A stretch of 64,000 nucleotides of DNA from Paramesorhizobium sp049065735 (GCF_049065735.1 NZ_JBAKHD010000001.1:186001-250000); one strand, 5' to 3'; positions 40,271-48,975 are shown, numbered from the stretch's first letter. Notes: generated by a model not told the origin, from the sequence alone. Program-made: numbers and translations.

Positions 40271-41275
40271 ATGACCCCAAAAAGCACCGCTCTTTTCCCA
40301 ATTCTCCTCCTCGCCGCTGCGCTGATGCTTTCGGTGCCGCTGGTTCTGGGCTTTTTGGGCCGTCTGCATCCGGCGCTCGATTCCTTTTCCCATTTTCGCG
40401 CCCATATCGCTGTCGTGATGGGCCTGCTCGCCTTGCCATTGTTTTTCACCGCGCTTTGGCGCGAGGGGGCGATGGTGCTCCTTCTCTCGGTGAGTGCCTT
40501 CGCCACGACGCTCGGCGCGGCGCAAGGGCTTCTCTCCGGTGCGGCGAAGGCCGAGGCCGGGGAGAAGGGGGAGGCGCATTACAGCCTCATCCAGCTCAAC
40601 CTGCTCTACAACAATCCGGACCCGGCGGAAGTGCTGCGCATGATCGCGCGGGAAAAGCCCGATATCATCACCTTCGAGGAGGTCTCGGACGAATGGGCGG
40701 AGAAGCTGGAACTGCTGAAGGGGCGCTATCCCTACCAGCAGGTCTGCCGCAGCATCGGCTGGGGTGTCGCCATCCTTTCGCGCCGTCCCTTCGCCGAAGG
40801 CGGTGAGGCCGGCTGCGCGGGCAGAGGCCTCATGGCTTTTGCCCGGTTCGACCTCGGCGGCGCTCCCTTGACTGTCGTTGCGCTGCATCTGCGCTGGCCC
40901 TGGCCCTACGGCCAGCCGCGGGATATCCCTCTTCTGGAACCGCATCTGGCAAGGCAGGATGCTCCCCTTATCGTCGCCGGCGATTTCAATGCCGTTCCCT
41001 GGAGTAATGCCGTTCGCCGCATCGAGGCGGCCAGCGGCACCCATCATATCTCCGGCATCGGCCCGTCCTACGCGCCGCCTCAACTGGCGCGTCTCACCCG
41101 CTATATCGGCCTGCCCATCGACCAGATCCTGGTGAGCCCCGGTGTCGGCGTCGCCAGGATCGCCTCGCTTTCTCCCGTCGCCTCCGATCATCTTCCCGTC
41201 CGGCTCGATTTCTCCGTGCCGCAGCCGCCGCGCGCGCCGCAGGAGCCGGCCACACAGACCGTCATGATGAGGTAA
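40271..41275 (+). CDS. Membrane-anchored endonuclease/exonuclease/phosphatase-family protein
   Basis: A 334-residue protein with three N-terminal transmembrane segments (about residues 6-27, 43-62 and 66-90) followed by an EEP catalytic domain on the outer side by prediction. Domain signatures are Gln-Leu-Asn-Leu-Leu-Tyr-Asn-Asn, Pro-Asp-Ile-Ile-Thr-Phe-Glu-Glu-Val (metal-binding Glu), Gly-Asp-Phe-Asn-Ala-Val-Pro-Trp and Ser-Asp-His-Leu-Pro-Val. This is the fold of nucleases, sphingomyelinases and phosphoesterases; the membrane anchor resembles YafD-type proteins. The catalytic residues appear complete. No operon partner is evident, and the substrate is not predictable. Confidence 0.88.
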   Translation: MTPKSTALFPILLLAAALMLSVPLVLGFLGRLHPALDSFSHFRAHIAVVMGLLALPLFFTALWREGAMVLLLSVSAFATTLGAAQGLLSGAAKAEAGEKGEAHYSLIQLNLLYNNPDPAEVLRMIAREKPDIITFEEVSDEWAEKLELLKGRYPYQQVCRSIGWGVAILSRRPFAEGGEAGCAGRGLMAFARFDLGGAPLTVVALHLRWPWPYGQPRDIPLLEPHLARQDAPLIVAGDFNAVPWSNAVRRIEAASGTHHISGIGPSYAPPQLARLTRYIGLPIDQILVSPGVGVARIASLSPVASDHLPVRLDFSVPQPPRAPQEPATQTVMMR

Positions 41276-41430
41276 ATTCAGTTTTACTTATGTAATCTAA
41301 GTTTATCTCCGCTGGCAATCACGCAGTTTAAAGCGGTCAACACAAATTTTACCTTGAATATATAGGTTTATTGACGGAAAAACTGGCGGGGGTGCACATT
41401 TGCGGCACCCTGATCACGGAGAACCGACAA

Positions 41431-42096
41431 ATGCTTATTCGATCCATCGCAAGTCTGGCCGGCGCTGCCGTCATCCTGGGTGCGGCCGCCCTGACTGCTT
41501 CATCCCCGGCCAATGCGCTCACGATGAAGGAATGCAGCGTGAAATACAAGGCCGCCAAGGAGGCGGGAACGCTGGGCGGCGTGAAATGGAATGATTTCCG
41601 CAAGACCCAGTGCGAGGGCGATGCTGCCGCCGCCGCTCCGGCCGCACCGGCTGGCAACAACAACGCCACCGCTGGCGGTGCAGCCGCAGGCGCCGCTGCC
41701 GGAACCGCAGCCGCTGCAGCCGGTGCCAAGGGTTTGAGCCGGCTGGAATGCGCCGCCAAATATGAGGCGGCCAAGATCTCCGGCAGCCTCAACGGCATGA
41801 ACTGGAACGCCTTCCGCAAGGCGGAATGCGGCCCCGGTGCCGATGCCACGGCGCTCAGCACCGATGGCGACCGCGAGCCGGCCGCGCCAACCATGCGCGC
41901 CCCTACCGGCGTGAGCTTCCCGACCGCCATTTCGCCGAAATTCGCCAATGAAAAGCCTGCCAAGGCGCGGATGCACACCTGCCTCGAGCAATATTATGCC
42001 AACAAGGAGGCCAATACGCTCGGCGGCCTGAAGTGGATCCAGAAGGGCGGCGGCTTCTACAGCCTCTGCAATGCACGGCTGAAGCAGACGTCGTAA
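41431..42096 (+). CDS. Exported protein with three Cys-paired repeat motifs
   Basis: ATG 41431 starts a signal peptide (Ala-Gly-Ala-Ala-Val-Ile-Leu-Gly-Ala-Ala-Ala-Leu, cleavage near Ala-Asn-Ala). Mature regions at about residues 32-56, 104-128 and 183-211 repeat the pattern Cys-x-x-(Lys/Gln)-Tyr-x-Ala-x-Lys-x-(Ala/Ser)-(Gly/Asn)-x-Leu-x-Gly-x-x-Trp-(x)n-Cys, each with a Cys near both ends, probably disulfide-bonded. The first two are joined by an Ala/Gly linker. I recall similar repeats in Rhizobiales periplasmic proteins of unknown function. A strong terminator follows the stop codon. An upstream in-frame start would mask the signal peptide. Confidence 0.8.
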   Translation: MLIRSIASLAGAAVILGAAALTASSPANALTMKECSVKYKAAKEAGTLGGVKWNDFRKTQCEGDAAAAAPAAPAGNNNATAGGAAAGAAAGTAAAAAGAKGLSRLECAAKYEAAKISGSLNGMNWNAFRKAECGPGADATALSTDGDREPAAPTMRAPTGVSFPTAISPKFANEKPAKARMHTCLEQYYANKEANTLGGLKWIQKGGGFYSLCNARLKQTS

Positions 42097-42115
42097 GCGT
42101 TTGCGGCTACGGAGC

Positions 42116-42144
42116 AACGGGGCGCTCGCGCCCCGTTTTCTTTT
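42116..42144. terminator. Strong intrinsic terminator after the Cys-repeat gene
   Basis: AACGGGGCGC-tc-GCGCCCCGTT followed by TTCTTTT on the + strand, 20 bases after the stop. It borders the convergent DUF423 stop codon and may serve both directions. Confidence 0.88.
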
Positions 42145-42499
42145 AAGCCTTCCGCGCCATCAGCCCCAGGCCCGCGATCACCCATCCGAGCATCATCAGC
42201 GTTCCGCCTGACGGCGCGGCGTAGGGGAAGAGCCGGTCGCCGGTCAAATCGCGCATCAGGAGATCGCCGGTGAAAAGCAGAAGCCCGATGAGGATCGCCC
42301 ATCCGCCGAGCTTTGCGACGCCCCTCCCAGCCGCAAGCATCGACAGCGCGATGAGGGCCGGCGCATGGCCGAGGAGCAGCGGCGCGATGGTGCTGAGATT
42401 GGCGCTGCCGCCATGGGCGGACGCCGCATAGGCCGCGATGGCGGCCGCGCCGCTTAAGGCGCCGAGAAGCGCGAAGGGACGGTAGAGTTCCTGAACCAT
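42143..42499 (-). CDS. DUF423 family membrane protein
   Basis: A 118-residue protein with four predicted transmembrane helices. The Leu-Gly-Ala-Leu-Ser-Gly-Ala start, Ser-Ala-His-Gly near residue 28 and Ala-Pro-Ser-Gly-Gly-Thr-Leu-Met-Met-Leu-Gly-Trp at the end match the DUF423 (YgdD-like) inner-membrane family of unknown function. It lies 15 bases downstream of the aminotransferase gene on the same strand, so it is probably the last gene of that operon. The family is often annotated only as small membrane protein. Confidence 0.88.
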   Translation of the reverse strand: MVQELYRPFALLGALSGAAAIAAYAASAHGGSANLSTIAPLLLGHAPALIALSMLAAGRGVAKLGGWAILIGLLLFTGDLLMRDLTGDRLFPYAAPSGGTLMMLGWVIAGLGLMARKA

Positions 42500-42514
42500 G
42501 GTCTTAACCCCCTG

Positions 42515-43621
42515 TCAGATATCCGCCGCCGCAAGCGCCAGCGGCAATGTTTCCTCGAAAAGATCGAGCTCGCCTTTCGGCCCGACGCTCACGCGGATGC
42601 AGCGGTCGAGAATTGGCGCGGCGGGTTTGCGCACGAAGATGTCGCGCTCGATCAGCGCATCGAGAACGTGTTTCGCGAATGCGCCGTCCCGCCCGCAATC
42701 GATGGTGACGAAATTCGTGGCCGAGGGGATGGCGGCAAGCCCGTTGGCCGCCGCAATCGAGGCGATCCGCCGCCGCGCCGCATCGATCGCGCCGGTCACC
42801 GCATCGAGATAAGCCTGATCCCTTAGCGCGGCCATCGTGGCGATTTGCGTCAGGCGCGGAACGCCGAAATGGTCGCGAATCTTGTCGAAAGCGGCAATCT
42901 GTTCCGGCGCGCCGATGGCGTAGCCGCAGCGCATTCCAGCGAGCCCATAGGCTTTCGAGAAAGTGCGCATCCGCAGCACATTCGGACGCGCCACGTCGAG
43001 CGGCGGGATGGCCGAGGCGGGCGCGGTCTCGCCATAGGCCTCGTCGAGAATGAGGAGCGTCGTCTCCGGCAAAGCCTCGATAAAGGCCTGCACCGCCTCC
43101 GCCTCCAGCCATGTGCCCATCGGATTATCGGGATTGGCGAGATAGACGAGCGGTGCCCTCTCGCGCTTCACCGCATCGAGTAGCCCGCTAAGGTCGCTCC
43201 GGTCGTCGCGATAGGGCACGGTGACGAGGCGCCCGCCGAAACCCGCGACATGGAAGTTGAAGGTCGGATAGCCGCCCAGCGAATTGATGACCGCATCGTC
43301 GGGATTGACATATTGCCTGACGACGAGCCCCAGCAGGCAATCGATGCCGGGACCCACGGCGATGTTGTCGGGCCCTATGCCCAGATGAGCCGCCAGCGCC
43401 GTCTTGAGCGCATGATTCTCGGGGTCGCCATATTTCCACACCTCGCCCGCCGCCTCCTGCATGGCAGCGATCACCGACGGGGCTGGGCCGAAACCGTTTT
43501 CATTCGCCCCGAGCCGGGCCGCGAAAGCGCGCCCCCGTTGCCGCTCCAGCGCCTCGGGGCCGACGAACGGGACGGTGGAGGGAATTCTGCCGACGAGCGG
43601 CGTGAAGCGTGGAGCGGTCAT
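42515..43621 (-). CDS. PLP-dependent aminotransferase, HisC-like
   Basis: A 368-residue class I/II aminotransferase of the histidinol-phosphate aminotransferase type. The N-terminal Ala-Asn-Glu-Asn-Gly, Tyr-Gly-Asp-Pro-Glu, Ala-Asn-Pro-Asp-Asn-Pro-Met-Gly-Thr, Ile-Leu-Asp-Glu-Ala-Tyr and the PLP lysine in Thr-Phe-Ser-Lys-Ala-Tyr-Gly-Leu-Ala-Gly are present, followed by the phosphate-binding Arg-x-Gly-Tyr. No other his gene is near, so it could serve histidine, aromatic or imidazole amino acid transamination instead. It follows the TIGR01244 gene by 30 bases and precedes DUF423, forming a three-gene minus-strand operon. Confidence 0.92.
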   Translation of the reverse strand: MTAPRFTPLVGRIPSTVPFVGPEALERQRGRAFAARLGANENGFGPAPSVIAAMQEAAGEVWKYGDPENHALKTALAAHLGIGPDNIAVGPGIDCLLGLVVRQYVNPDDAVINSLGGYPTFNFHVAGFGGRLVTVPYRDDRSDLSGLLDAVKRERAPLVYLANPDNPMGTWLEAEAVQAFIEALPETTLLILDEAYGETAPASAIPPLDVARPNVLRMRTFSKAYGLAGMRCGYAIGAPEQIAAFDKIRDHFGVPRLTQIATMAALRDQAYLDAVTGAIDAARRRIASIAAANGLAAIPSATNFVTIDCGRDGAFAKHVLDALIERDIFVRKPAAPILDRCIRVSVGPKGELDLFEETLPLALAAADI

Positions 43622-43651
43622 GGGAGCGATCTTGAGCGAGGGAATAGCGTC

Positions 43652-43993
43652 TTACCGCCCCATTTGCTGCCGCGCGAGGCCATAAATATTGGTCGAGCGC
43701 GCGCCGGAGCGGCAATAGGCGAGCACCGGGCCCTCCGCCTCGGCGAGCGCCGCGGCCATCGCGTCCACATCGTCCTGGGTAAGCCCGCCCGGCACGACCG
43801 GAATATAATGCACGGGAATGCCGGCCTTCTCCGCCACGCTGGCGATCTCGGCGAAGGCGGGCTGGTCGGGGGATTCATCGTCCGGGCGGTTGCAGATCAG
43901 CGTGCGGAAGCCCGCGGCGGCGATGTCCCTGACATCGTCGGGGTAGATCTGGCCGGTAACGGAGAAAGTGTCGTCGATCTCACGGATGTCCAT
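43652..43993 (-). CDS. TIGR01244-family sulfurtransferase/phosphatase-like protein
   Basis: A 113-residue protein of the beta-lactamase-hydrolase-like (Blh N-domain, DUF442) family: Asp-Asp-Thr-Phe-Ser-Val-Thr-Gly-Gln-Ile, Ile-Cys-Asn-Arg-Pro-Asp-Asp-Glu, then the dual-specificity-phosphatase-like loop Tyr-Cys-Arg-Ser-Gly-Ala-Arg-Ser with a reactive Cys. Family members are linked to sulfide handling and are often fused to or beside metallo-beta-lactamase persulfide dioxygenases; none is adjacent here. ATG 43993 gives Met-Asp-Ile-Arg-Glu. It is the first gene of the operon with the aminotransferase. Confidence 0.88.
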   Translation of the reverse strand: MDIREIDDTFSVTGQIYPDDVRDIAAAGFRTLICNRPDDESPDQPAFAEIASVAEKAGIPVHYIPVVPGGLTQDDVDAMAAALAEAEGPVLAYCRSGARSTNIYGLARQQMGR

Positions 43994-44301
43994 TCTATTC
44001 GTCCTTGTCGTTGCGCCTGTCGTTAAGCGGCACAATACATAAAACGCGCCCGGGCGCCAGCGCGCCGTGCGGCTCAGTGATTGCCTACGCGCTGCAACAA
44101 TCCCGCGGCCAAGAAAGCGTTGTCATAGTGCGGGTCATACACACTGCGCGTCATTGGCCGGCCGGGCAATGGCCGCAATAGTCCGCTGATTTAAGCTTTT
44201 CCTGAAATACCGCCAATCCCGAGCATCCCATTTGCCCTCAGGGGTAAATGACGGAAAAACCTTGCTTATGTCACCGTTGTCAGCCATAGACTGGGGCCGG
44301 G

Positions 44302-44318
44302 CGATGGATGATCCATCG
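44302..44318. promoter_or_regulatory. Perfect palindrome upstream of the sugar ABC operon
   Basis: CGATGGATGATCCATCG has 8-base perfect arms around one base and ends 30 bases before the binding-protein start codon, between promoter and ribosome binding site. It suits a LacI- or ROK-type sugar regulator; none is encoded in the window. The rest of the 43994-44347 gap shows nothing else firm. Confidence 0.6.
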
Positions 44319-44347
44319 AGGAAAAACGCGAAGCAGGGAGGCTTATC

Positions 44348-45604
44348 ATGCGCAAATTTGTATCGACGGTCGCGATTGCGGCTTTGATGGCGGGGGCGGC
44401 GACGTTCGCTCATGCTCAGGACAAGAAGCAGAGCGTCGAGGTCCTGCACTGGTGGACCTCGGGCGGCGAGGCCGCTGCGCTCGACGTGCTGAAGAAGGAT
44501 CTGGAAAAGCAGGGCATCGGTTGGGTCGACATGCCCGTCGCCGGCGGCAGCGGCGTCCAGGCGATGACGGTGCTTCGCGCCCGCGTCACCGCCGGCGATC
44601 CGCCCACGGCAGTGCAGATGCTGGGCTTCGATATCAAGGACTGGGCGGAGCAAGGCGTGCTCGGCAATCTCGATTCCGTGGCGGAAAAGGAAGGCTGGGG
44701 CAAGGTCGTCCCCGACGCGTTGCAGAAATTCGCCAAATATGACGGCCATTGGATTGCCGCGCCGGTCGATATCCATTCGACGAACTGGATGTGGATCAAC
44801 AAGGCCGCGCTCGACAAGGCCGGCGGCAAGGTGCCGGAGAACTGGGACGAACTGATCGCGCTGCTCGATAATTTCAAGAAGCAGGGCATTATCCCCATCG
44901 CCCATGGCGGCCAGCCCTGGCAGGATTCGACGGTTTTCGAGGCGGTCGTGCTGTCCTTCGGCGATGATTTCTACAAGAAAGCCATCATCGATGCCGATCC
45001 CGAGGCGCTCGGCTCCGACACGATGAAGCAGGTCTTCGACCGCATGACCAAGCTGCGCTCCTATGTCGATCCGAACTTCTCGGGCCGCGACTGGAACCTG
45101 GCTTCCGCCATGGTGATCGAGGGCAAGGCCGGCATGCAGTTCATGGGCGACTGGGCCAAGGGCGAGTTCCTCAAGGCCGGCAAGGAGCCGGGCAAGGATT
45201 TCGTCTGCGCCCGCTATCCCGGAACGCAGGGAGCGGTGACCTTCAATTCCGACATGTTCGCCATGTTCAACGTGGCCAAGGATAAGGTTCCCGCGCAGAT
45301 GGCCATGGCTTCGGCCATCATGAGCCCGGATTTCCAGGTCGCCTTCAACACCGTCAAGGGCGCCGCGCCCGCCCGCATGGACGTGCCGGACACCAAGTTC
45401 GACGCCTGCGGTAAGAAGGCTATCGCCGACATCAAGGCCGCCAATGCCGATGGCCGTATGCTGGGCTCGCTGGCTCATGGCTATGCTGAGCCGGCCGCCG
45501 TCAAGAATGCGATCTTCGACGTGGTCACCCGCCAGTTCAATGGCGAGCTGTCTTCCGAGGACGCGGTGAAGGAACTCGTCACCGCCGTCGCGGCGGCGCA
45601 GTAA
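44348..45604 (+). CDS. Sugar ABC transporter substrate-binding protein
   Basis: A 418-residue periplasmic protein with a clean signal peptide (cleavage near Ala-His-Ala). The mature start Val-Glu-Val-Leu-His-Trp-Trp-Thr-Ser-Gly-Gly-Glu-Ala and later Asp-Ile-His-Ser-Thr-Asn-Trp-Met-Trp-Ile-Asn match family 1 carbohydrate binders of the glucose/mannose (GtsA-like) group, so glucose or a related monosaccharide is likely. It is preceded by AGGGAGG and followed by a 12-bp hairpin that could stop most transcripts, which would leave this protein in excess over the membrane components. The permease genes begin 473 bp later, beyond a family C repeat. Confidence 0.93.
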   Translation: MRKFVSTVAIAALMAGAATFAHAQDKKQSVEVLHWWTSGGEAAALDVLKKDLEKQGIGWVDMPVAGGSGVQAMTVLRARVTAGDPPTAVQMLGFDIKDWAEQGVLGNLDSVAEKEGWGKVVPDALQKFAKYDGHWIAAPVDIHSTNWMWINKAALDKAGGKVPENWDELIALLDNFKKQGIIPIAHGGQPWQDSTVFEAVVLSFGDDFYKKAIIDADPEALGSDTMKQVFDRMTKLRSYVDPNFSGRDWNLASAMVIEGKAGMQFMGDWAKGEFLKAGKEPGKDFVCARYPGTQGAVTFNSDMFAMFNVAKDKVPAQMAMASAIMSPDFQVAFNTVKGAAPARMDVPDTKFDACGKKAIADIKAANADGRMLGSLAHGYAEPAAVKNAIFDVVTRQFNGELSSEDAVKELVTAVAAAQ

Positions 45605-45615
45605 ACGTAAGTGTG

Positions 45616-45642
45616 ACCGCCGGGGTCTTTGACTCCGGCGGT
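45616..45642 (+). terminator. Hairpin inside the ABC operon
   Basis: ACCGCCGGGGTC-ttt-GACTCCGGCGGT, 12 bp with one G-T pair, starts 12 bases after the binding-protein stop. No T-tract follows, so it may stabilise the upstream message or end transcription only partly. Confidence 0.6.
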
Positions 45643-45789
45643 TCCATATTTGTAGGGATGCCCTTGTAATTCATACTCCTCTGCCGGGCGGAGGAGCTTG
45701 CTTAACAGGCGGTTAAGCAGCCCTTAGAGCAAATTTGTTTTGGTGGGGTTATCCGCAACGGTTCTGGACCGTTGTTGCGATGGAAATGC

Positions 45790-45945
45790 CGAGGCATGGA
45801 TTCCTGTGACAAGCACAGGAATGACGGAAACGTGATGGCCGCTCTTCAGCAAGAGCTGGAGTGCATGCTGTGAGGTTGAAGGTTGTCAGCGACGATCAAG
45901 CAATCCGCCATTCCCTGTGCTTGTCACAGGAATCCATGCCTCTAC
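45790..45945. repeat. Family C palindromic element, copy 2
   Basis: Inverted halves with hairpin TTCCTGTG-acaag-CACAGGAA and GAGGCATGGA ends. It is placed within the sugar ABC operon, between the binding-protein gene and the first permease gene. No gene is seen in 45605-46077. Confidence 0.92.
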
Positions 45946-46077
45946 GCTACTCCCTGCTGCAAGGATGGAGGAGCGCATATTGCTTCCGTCTCAAAACAAA
46001 CTGTTCCAGGTGCAGGCTGACCGGATGCAAGAACAAAATGAACGACGGGCAACAAGCGCATAGGGTGAGTGAGGCGT

Positions 46078-46956
46078 ATGAACAGTCGTAGCCGCTTGCA
46101 GGATTGGCTGCCGAAGCTCGTGGTAAGTCCGAGCTTCCTGCTGATCCTGATCTTCGTTTACGGGTTTATTCTCTATACGGGCTATCTTTCGCTGACCAAC
46201 AGCAAGATGCTGCCCTCCTACGGTTTCGTGGGGTTGGAGAATTACCACAAGCTCTGGCTGCTGCCGCAATGGTGGACGGCGATCGAGAACCTCGCCATCT
46301 TCGCCTCGCTCTATATCCTGTTCTCCATCGTCATAGGCCTCGGCCTCGCCATCCTGCTCGACCAGAAGATCCGCGCCGAAGGCTTGTTGCGCCCGATCTA
46401 TCTCTATCCGATGGCGCTGTCCTTCATCGTCACGGGCACGGCATGGAAATGGTTCCTCGACCCGGGCATCGGCCTGGAAAACACCATGCACCAGCTCGGC
46501 TGGACGAGCTTCTCCTTCACCTGGATCAAGGATCCGCAAATGGCGATCTACACCATCGTCATCGCCGCGGTCTGGCAATCCTCGGGCTTCGTCATGGCCA
46601 TGTTCCTCGCTGGCCTGCGCGGCGTCGATAATGAGATCATCAAGGCGGCGCAGATCGACGGCGCCTCGACCGTCACCATCTATCGCCGCATCATCATCCC
46701 GCTAATGCGGCCCGTGTTTCTCTCGGCTTTCGTGGTGCTCGCCCACCTCGCCATCAAATCCTATGATTTGATCGTGGCGATGACCGGCGGCGGCCCGGGG
46801 CAGGCGACGACGCTTCCGGCCAATTTCATGTATTCCTACACCTTCGCCCGCAATTCGATGGGCATCGGCGCCGCCTCGGCCATCATCATGCTGATCATGA
46901 TCTTCTCGATCATCGTGCCCTATCTCTATTCGGAACTGCGCGGGGAGAAACGCTGA
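46078..46956 (+). CDS. Sugar ABC transporter permease (MalF/UgpA type)
   Basis: A 292-residue inner-membrane protein with six predicted transmembrane segments. The coupling EAA loop is present as Ile-Ile-Lys-Ala-Ala-Gln-Ile-Asp-Gly-Ala-Ser followed by Ile-Pro-Leu-Met-Arg-Pro, the docking site for the ATPase subunit. ATG 46078 (Met-Asn-Ser-Arg-Ser) is preferred over GTG 46069. Its stop overlaps the next permease start in a TGATG. Together with the following two genes it forms the membrane part of the importer fed by the binding protein upstream. Confidence 0.93.
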   Translation: MNSRSRLQDWLPKLVVSPSFLLILIFVYGFILYTGYLSLTNSKMLPSYGFVGLENYHKLWLLPQWWTAIENLAIFASLYILFSIVIGLGLAILLDQKIRAEGLLRPIYLYPMALSFIVTGTAWKWFLDPGIGLENTMHQLGWTSFSFTWIKDPQMAIYTIVIAAVWQSSGFVMAMFLAGLRGVDNEIIKAAQIDGASTVTIYRRIIIPLMRPVFLSAFVVLAHLAIKSYDLIVAMTGGGPGQATTLPANFMYSYTFARNSMGIGAASAIIMLIMIFSIIVPYLYSELRGEKR

Positions 46957-47837
46957 TGAGCGCCCAAAGCCCTGACAATGTGATCAATCACGGCCGGCTG
47001 ACGCGTGCGCTCATCTATGCCGCGCTCATCCTCTTCGCCATCTATTACCTGCTGCCGCTCTACGTCATGCTGGTCAATTCGTTCAAGCCGCTGGAGGAGA
47101 TCCGGCAGGGCGGCATGCTGGCCTTCCCCCATCAGTGGACGATTGCGCCCTGGCTTTCCGCCTGGTCGACGGCGCAGATCGGCGTGCAGCCGACGGGCTT
47201 GAAACCCTATTTCCTCAACTCGATCCTGATGGTCGTGCCCGCCGTCGCCATTTCGACGGTACTGGGCGCGCTCAACGGCTATGTGCTGACCAAATGGGAA
47301 TTCCGCGGCTCCAATGTCCTGTTCGGCATGCTGCTGCTGTCCTGCTTCATCCCGTTCCAAATTGTGCTCATCCCCATGGCCCGCATCCTCGGCATGCTCG
47401 GCATATCGGGCACAGTGCCGGGTCTGATCTTCGTCCACGTCATCTACGGCATCGGCTTCACCACGCTCTATTTCCGCAATTATTATGCGGCGTTCCCGAC
47501 CGAGCTCATCCGCGCGGCACAGATCGACGGCGCGAGCTTCTTCCAGATTTTCCGGCGCATCCTGCTGCCGTCCTCGGGGCCGATCATCGTCGTGTCGGTC
47601 ATCTGGCAGTTCACCAATATCTGGAACGACTTCCTGTTCGGCGCGTCCTTCTCGAACGCCACGAGCACGCCGATGACGGTCGCGCTCAACAATCTCGTGA
47701 ACTCTTCCACCGGCGTGCAGGAATATAACGTCCACTTCGCGGGCGCGATCCTCGCCGCCCTTCCCACGCTCATCGTCTATATCGTCGCCGGCCGCTACTT
47801 CGTGCGTGGCCTGATGTCCGGCGCCGTCAAGGGATAA
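46956..47837 (+). CDS. Sugar ABC transporter permease (MalG/UgpE type)
   Basis: A 293-residue second permease subunit with six transmembrane segments. The N-terminal Tyr-Tyr-Leu-Leu-Pro-Leu-Tyr-Val-Met-Leu and the EAA motif (Leu-Ile-Arg-Ala-Ala-Gln-Ile-Asp-Gly-Ala-Ser, then Arg-Arg-Ile-Leu-Leu-Pro) are typical of the MalG group. The one-base overlap with the previous gene implies coupled translation and equal amounts of the two subunits. The ATPase gene follows after 13 bases. Confidence 0.94.
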   Translation: MSAQSPDNVINHGRLTRALIYAALILFAIYYLLPLYVMLVNSFKPLEEIRQGGMLAFPHQWTIAPWLSAWSTAQIGVQPTGLKPYFLNSILMVVPAVAISTVLGALNGYVLTKWEFRGSNVLFGMLLLSCFIPFQIVLIPMARILGMLGISGTVPGLIFVHVIYGIGFTTLYFRNYYAAFPTELIRAAQIDGASFFQIFRRILLPSSGPIIVVSVIWQFTNIWNDFLFGASFSNATSTPMTVALNNLVNSSTGVQEYNVHFAGAILAALPTLIVYIVAGRYFVRGLMSGAVKG

Positions 47838-47850
47838 GAGAGACAAGCCC

Positions 47851-48975
47851 ATGTCGTCCGCAAAGTCGTTTCTGGCCATCAAGAACCTCCACAAGAACTA
47901 CGGCAACGTGCCGGTCCTGAAGGACATCAATATCGAGATCGAGGAGGGCGGTTTCCTCGTCCTCGTCGGCCCCTCCGGCTGCGGCAAGTCCACGCTGCTC
48001 AACTGCATTGCCGGGCTTGAGCCGATCACCTCGGGCGATATCTCGATCAACGGTAAGTCGATTGCCGGGCTGCATCCCTCGCAGCGCGATATCGCCATGG
48101 TGTTTCAGTCCTACGCGCTTTATCCGAACATGACCGTCGCCGGAAATATCGGCTTCGGCATGGAAATCCGCGGCGTGCCGAAGGAGGAGCGCGAGAAGGC
48201 GATCAAGTCTGTGGCCGAGACGCTGCAGATCGCCCATCTGCTCGACCGCAAGCCGAGCCAGCTTTCCGGCGGCCAGCGCCAGCGCGTCGCCATGGGCCGG
48301 GCGCTGGTGCGCAATCCGCAGGTCTTCCTGTTCGACGAGCCGCTCTCCAACCTCGACGCCAAGCTGCGCGTCGACATGCGCACCGAGATCAAGCGCCTGC
48401 ACCACCGCATGAAGACGACCATCGTCTATGTCACGCACGACCAGATCGAGGCCATGACGCTCGCCACCAAGATCGCGGTGCTGAAGGATGGTGTGCTGCA
48501 GCAGTTCGGCACGCCGGCGGAAATCTATAACAGCCCCGCCAATATATTCGTCGCCGATTTCATGGGCTCCCCCGCGATGAACCTCTTGACGGCGAAGCTC
48601 GAGGATGGCCCGACCGGCCTCAGCGTCTCGCTCGACCGCCCCAATGGCGAGCGCCTGTCCCTGCCAGTCAACGGCGCCAGCAAGAAGCTCGCCGCCTATA
48701 AGGGCAAGGATGTGGTCTTCGGCATCCGCCCGGAAGCGCTGACCGACCCAGATGGCGCGGACCGCAAGGCGCATTCGCTGGCGGAAGGCGATTGCCTGAT
48801 CGAAGTTGTGGAACCCGCCGGCTCGGATACGTTCGCGGTCACCCATCTGGGCGGCAAGCCCGTGGTGGCCCGCCTGCGCGCCGACGCCAATATCGCCGTA
48901 GGCCAGACCGCCCGCCTTGCCTTCAATCTGGATAAGGCGGTGTTCTTCGACCCGAAGACGGAAGCGCGGATTTAG
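47851..48975 (+). CDS. Sugar ABC transporter ATP-binding protein (MalK/UgpC type)
   Basis: A 374-residue ATPase. The Walker A Gly-Pro-Ser-Gly-Cys-Gly-Lys-Ser-Thr (about 40-48), signature Leu-Ser-Gly-Gly-Gln-Arg-Gln-Arg, Walker B Val-Phe-Leu-Phe-Asp-Glu-Pro and the His of the switch (Val-Thr-His-Asp-Gln) are intact. The C-terminal TOBE-type domain (Gly-Ile-Arg-Pro-Glu-Ala) puts it in the MalK/UgpC group, whose C-terminal domain can bind regulators. This completes a binding protein-permease-permease-ATPase set. A family C repeat lies downstream. Confidence 0.96.
   Translation: MSSAKSFLAIKNLHKNYGNVPVLKDINIEIEEGGFLVLVGPSGCGKSTLLNCIAGLEPITSGDISINGKSIAGLHPSQRDIAMVFQSYALYPNMTVAGNIGFGMEIRGVPKEEREKAIKSVAETLQIAHLLDRKPSQLSGGQRQRVAMGRALVRNPQVFLFDEPLSNLDAKLRVDMRTEIKRLHHRMKTTIVYVTHDQIEAMTLATKIAVLKDGVLQQFGTPAEIYNSPANIFVADFMGSPAMNLLTAKLEDGPTGLSVSLDRPNGERLSLPVNGASKKLAAYKGKDVVFGIRPEALTDPDGADRKAHSLAEGDCLIEVVEPAGSDTFAVTHLGGKPVVARLRADANIAVGQTARLAFNLDKAVFFDPKTEARI

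Noticed and set aside
44135..45478. 447-residue minus-strand ORF opposite the sugar-binding protein
   Set aside because: A shadow of a clear ABC binding-protein gene; no domain or ribosome binding site.
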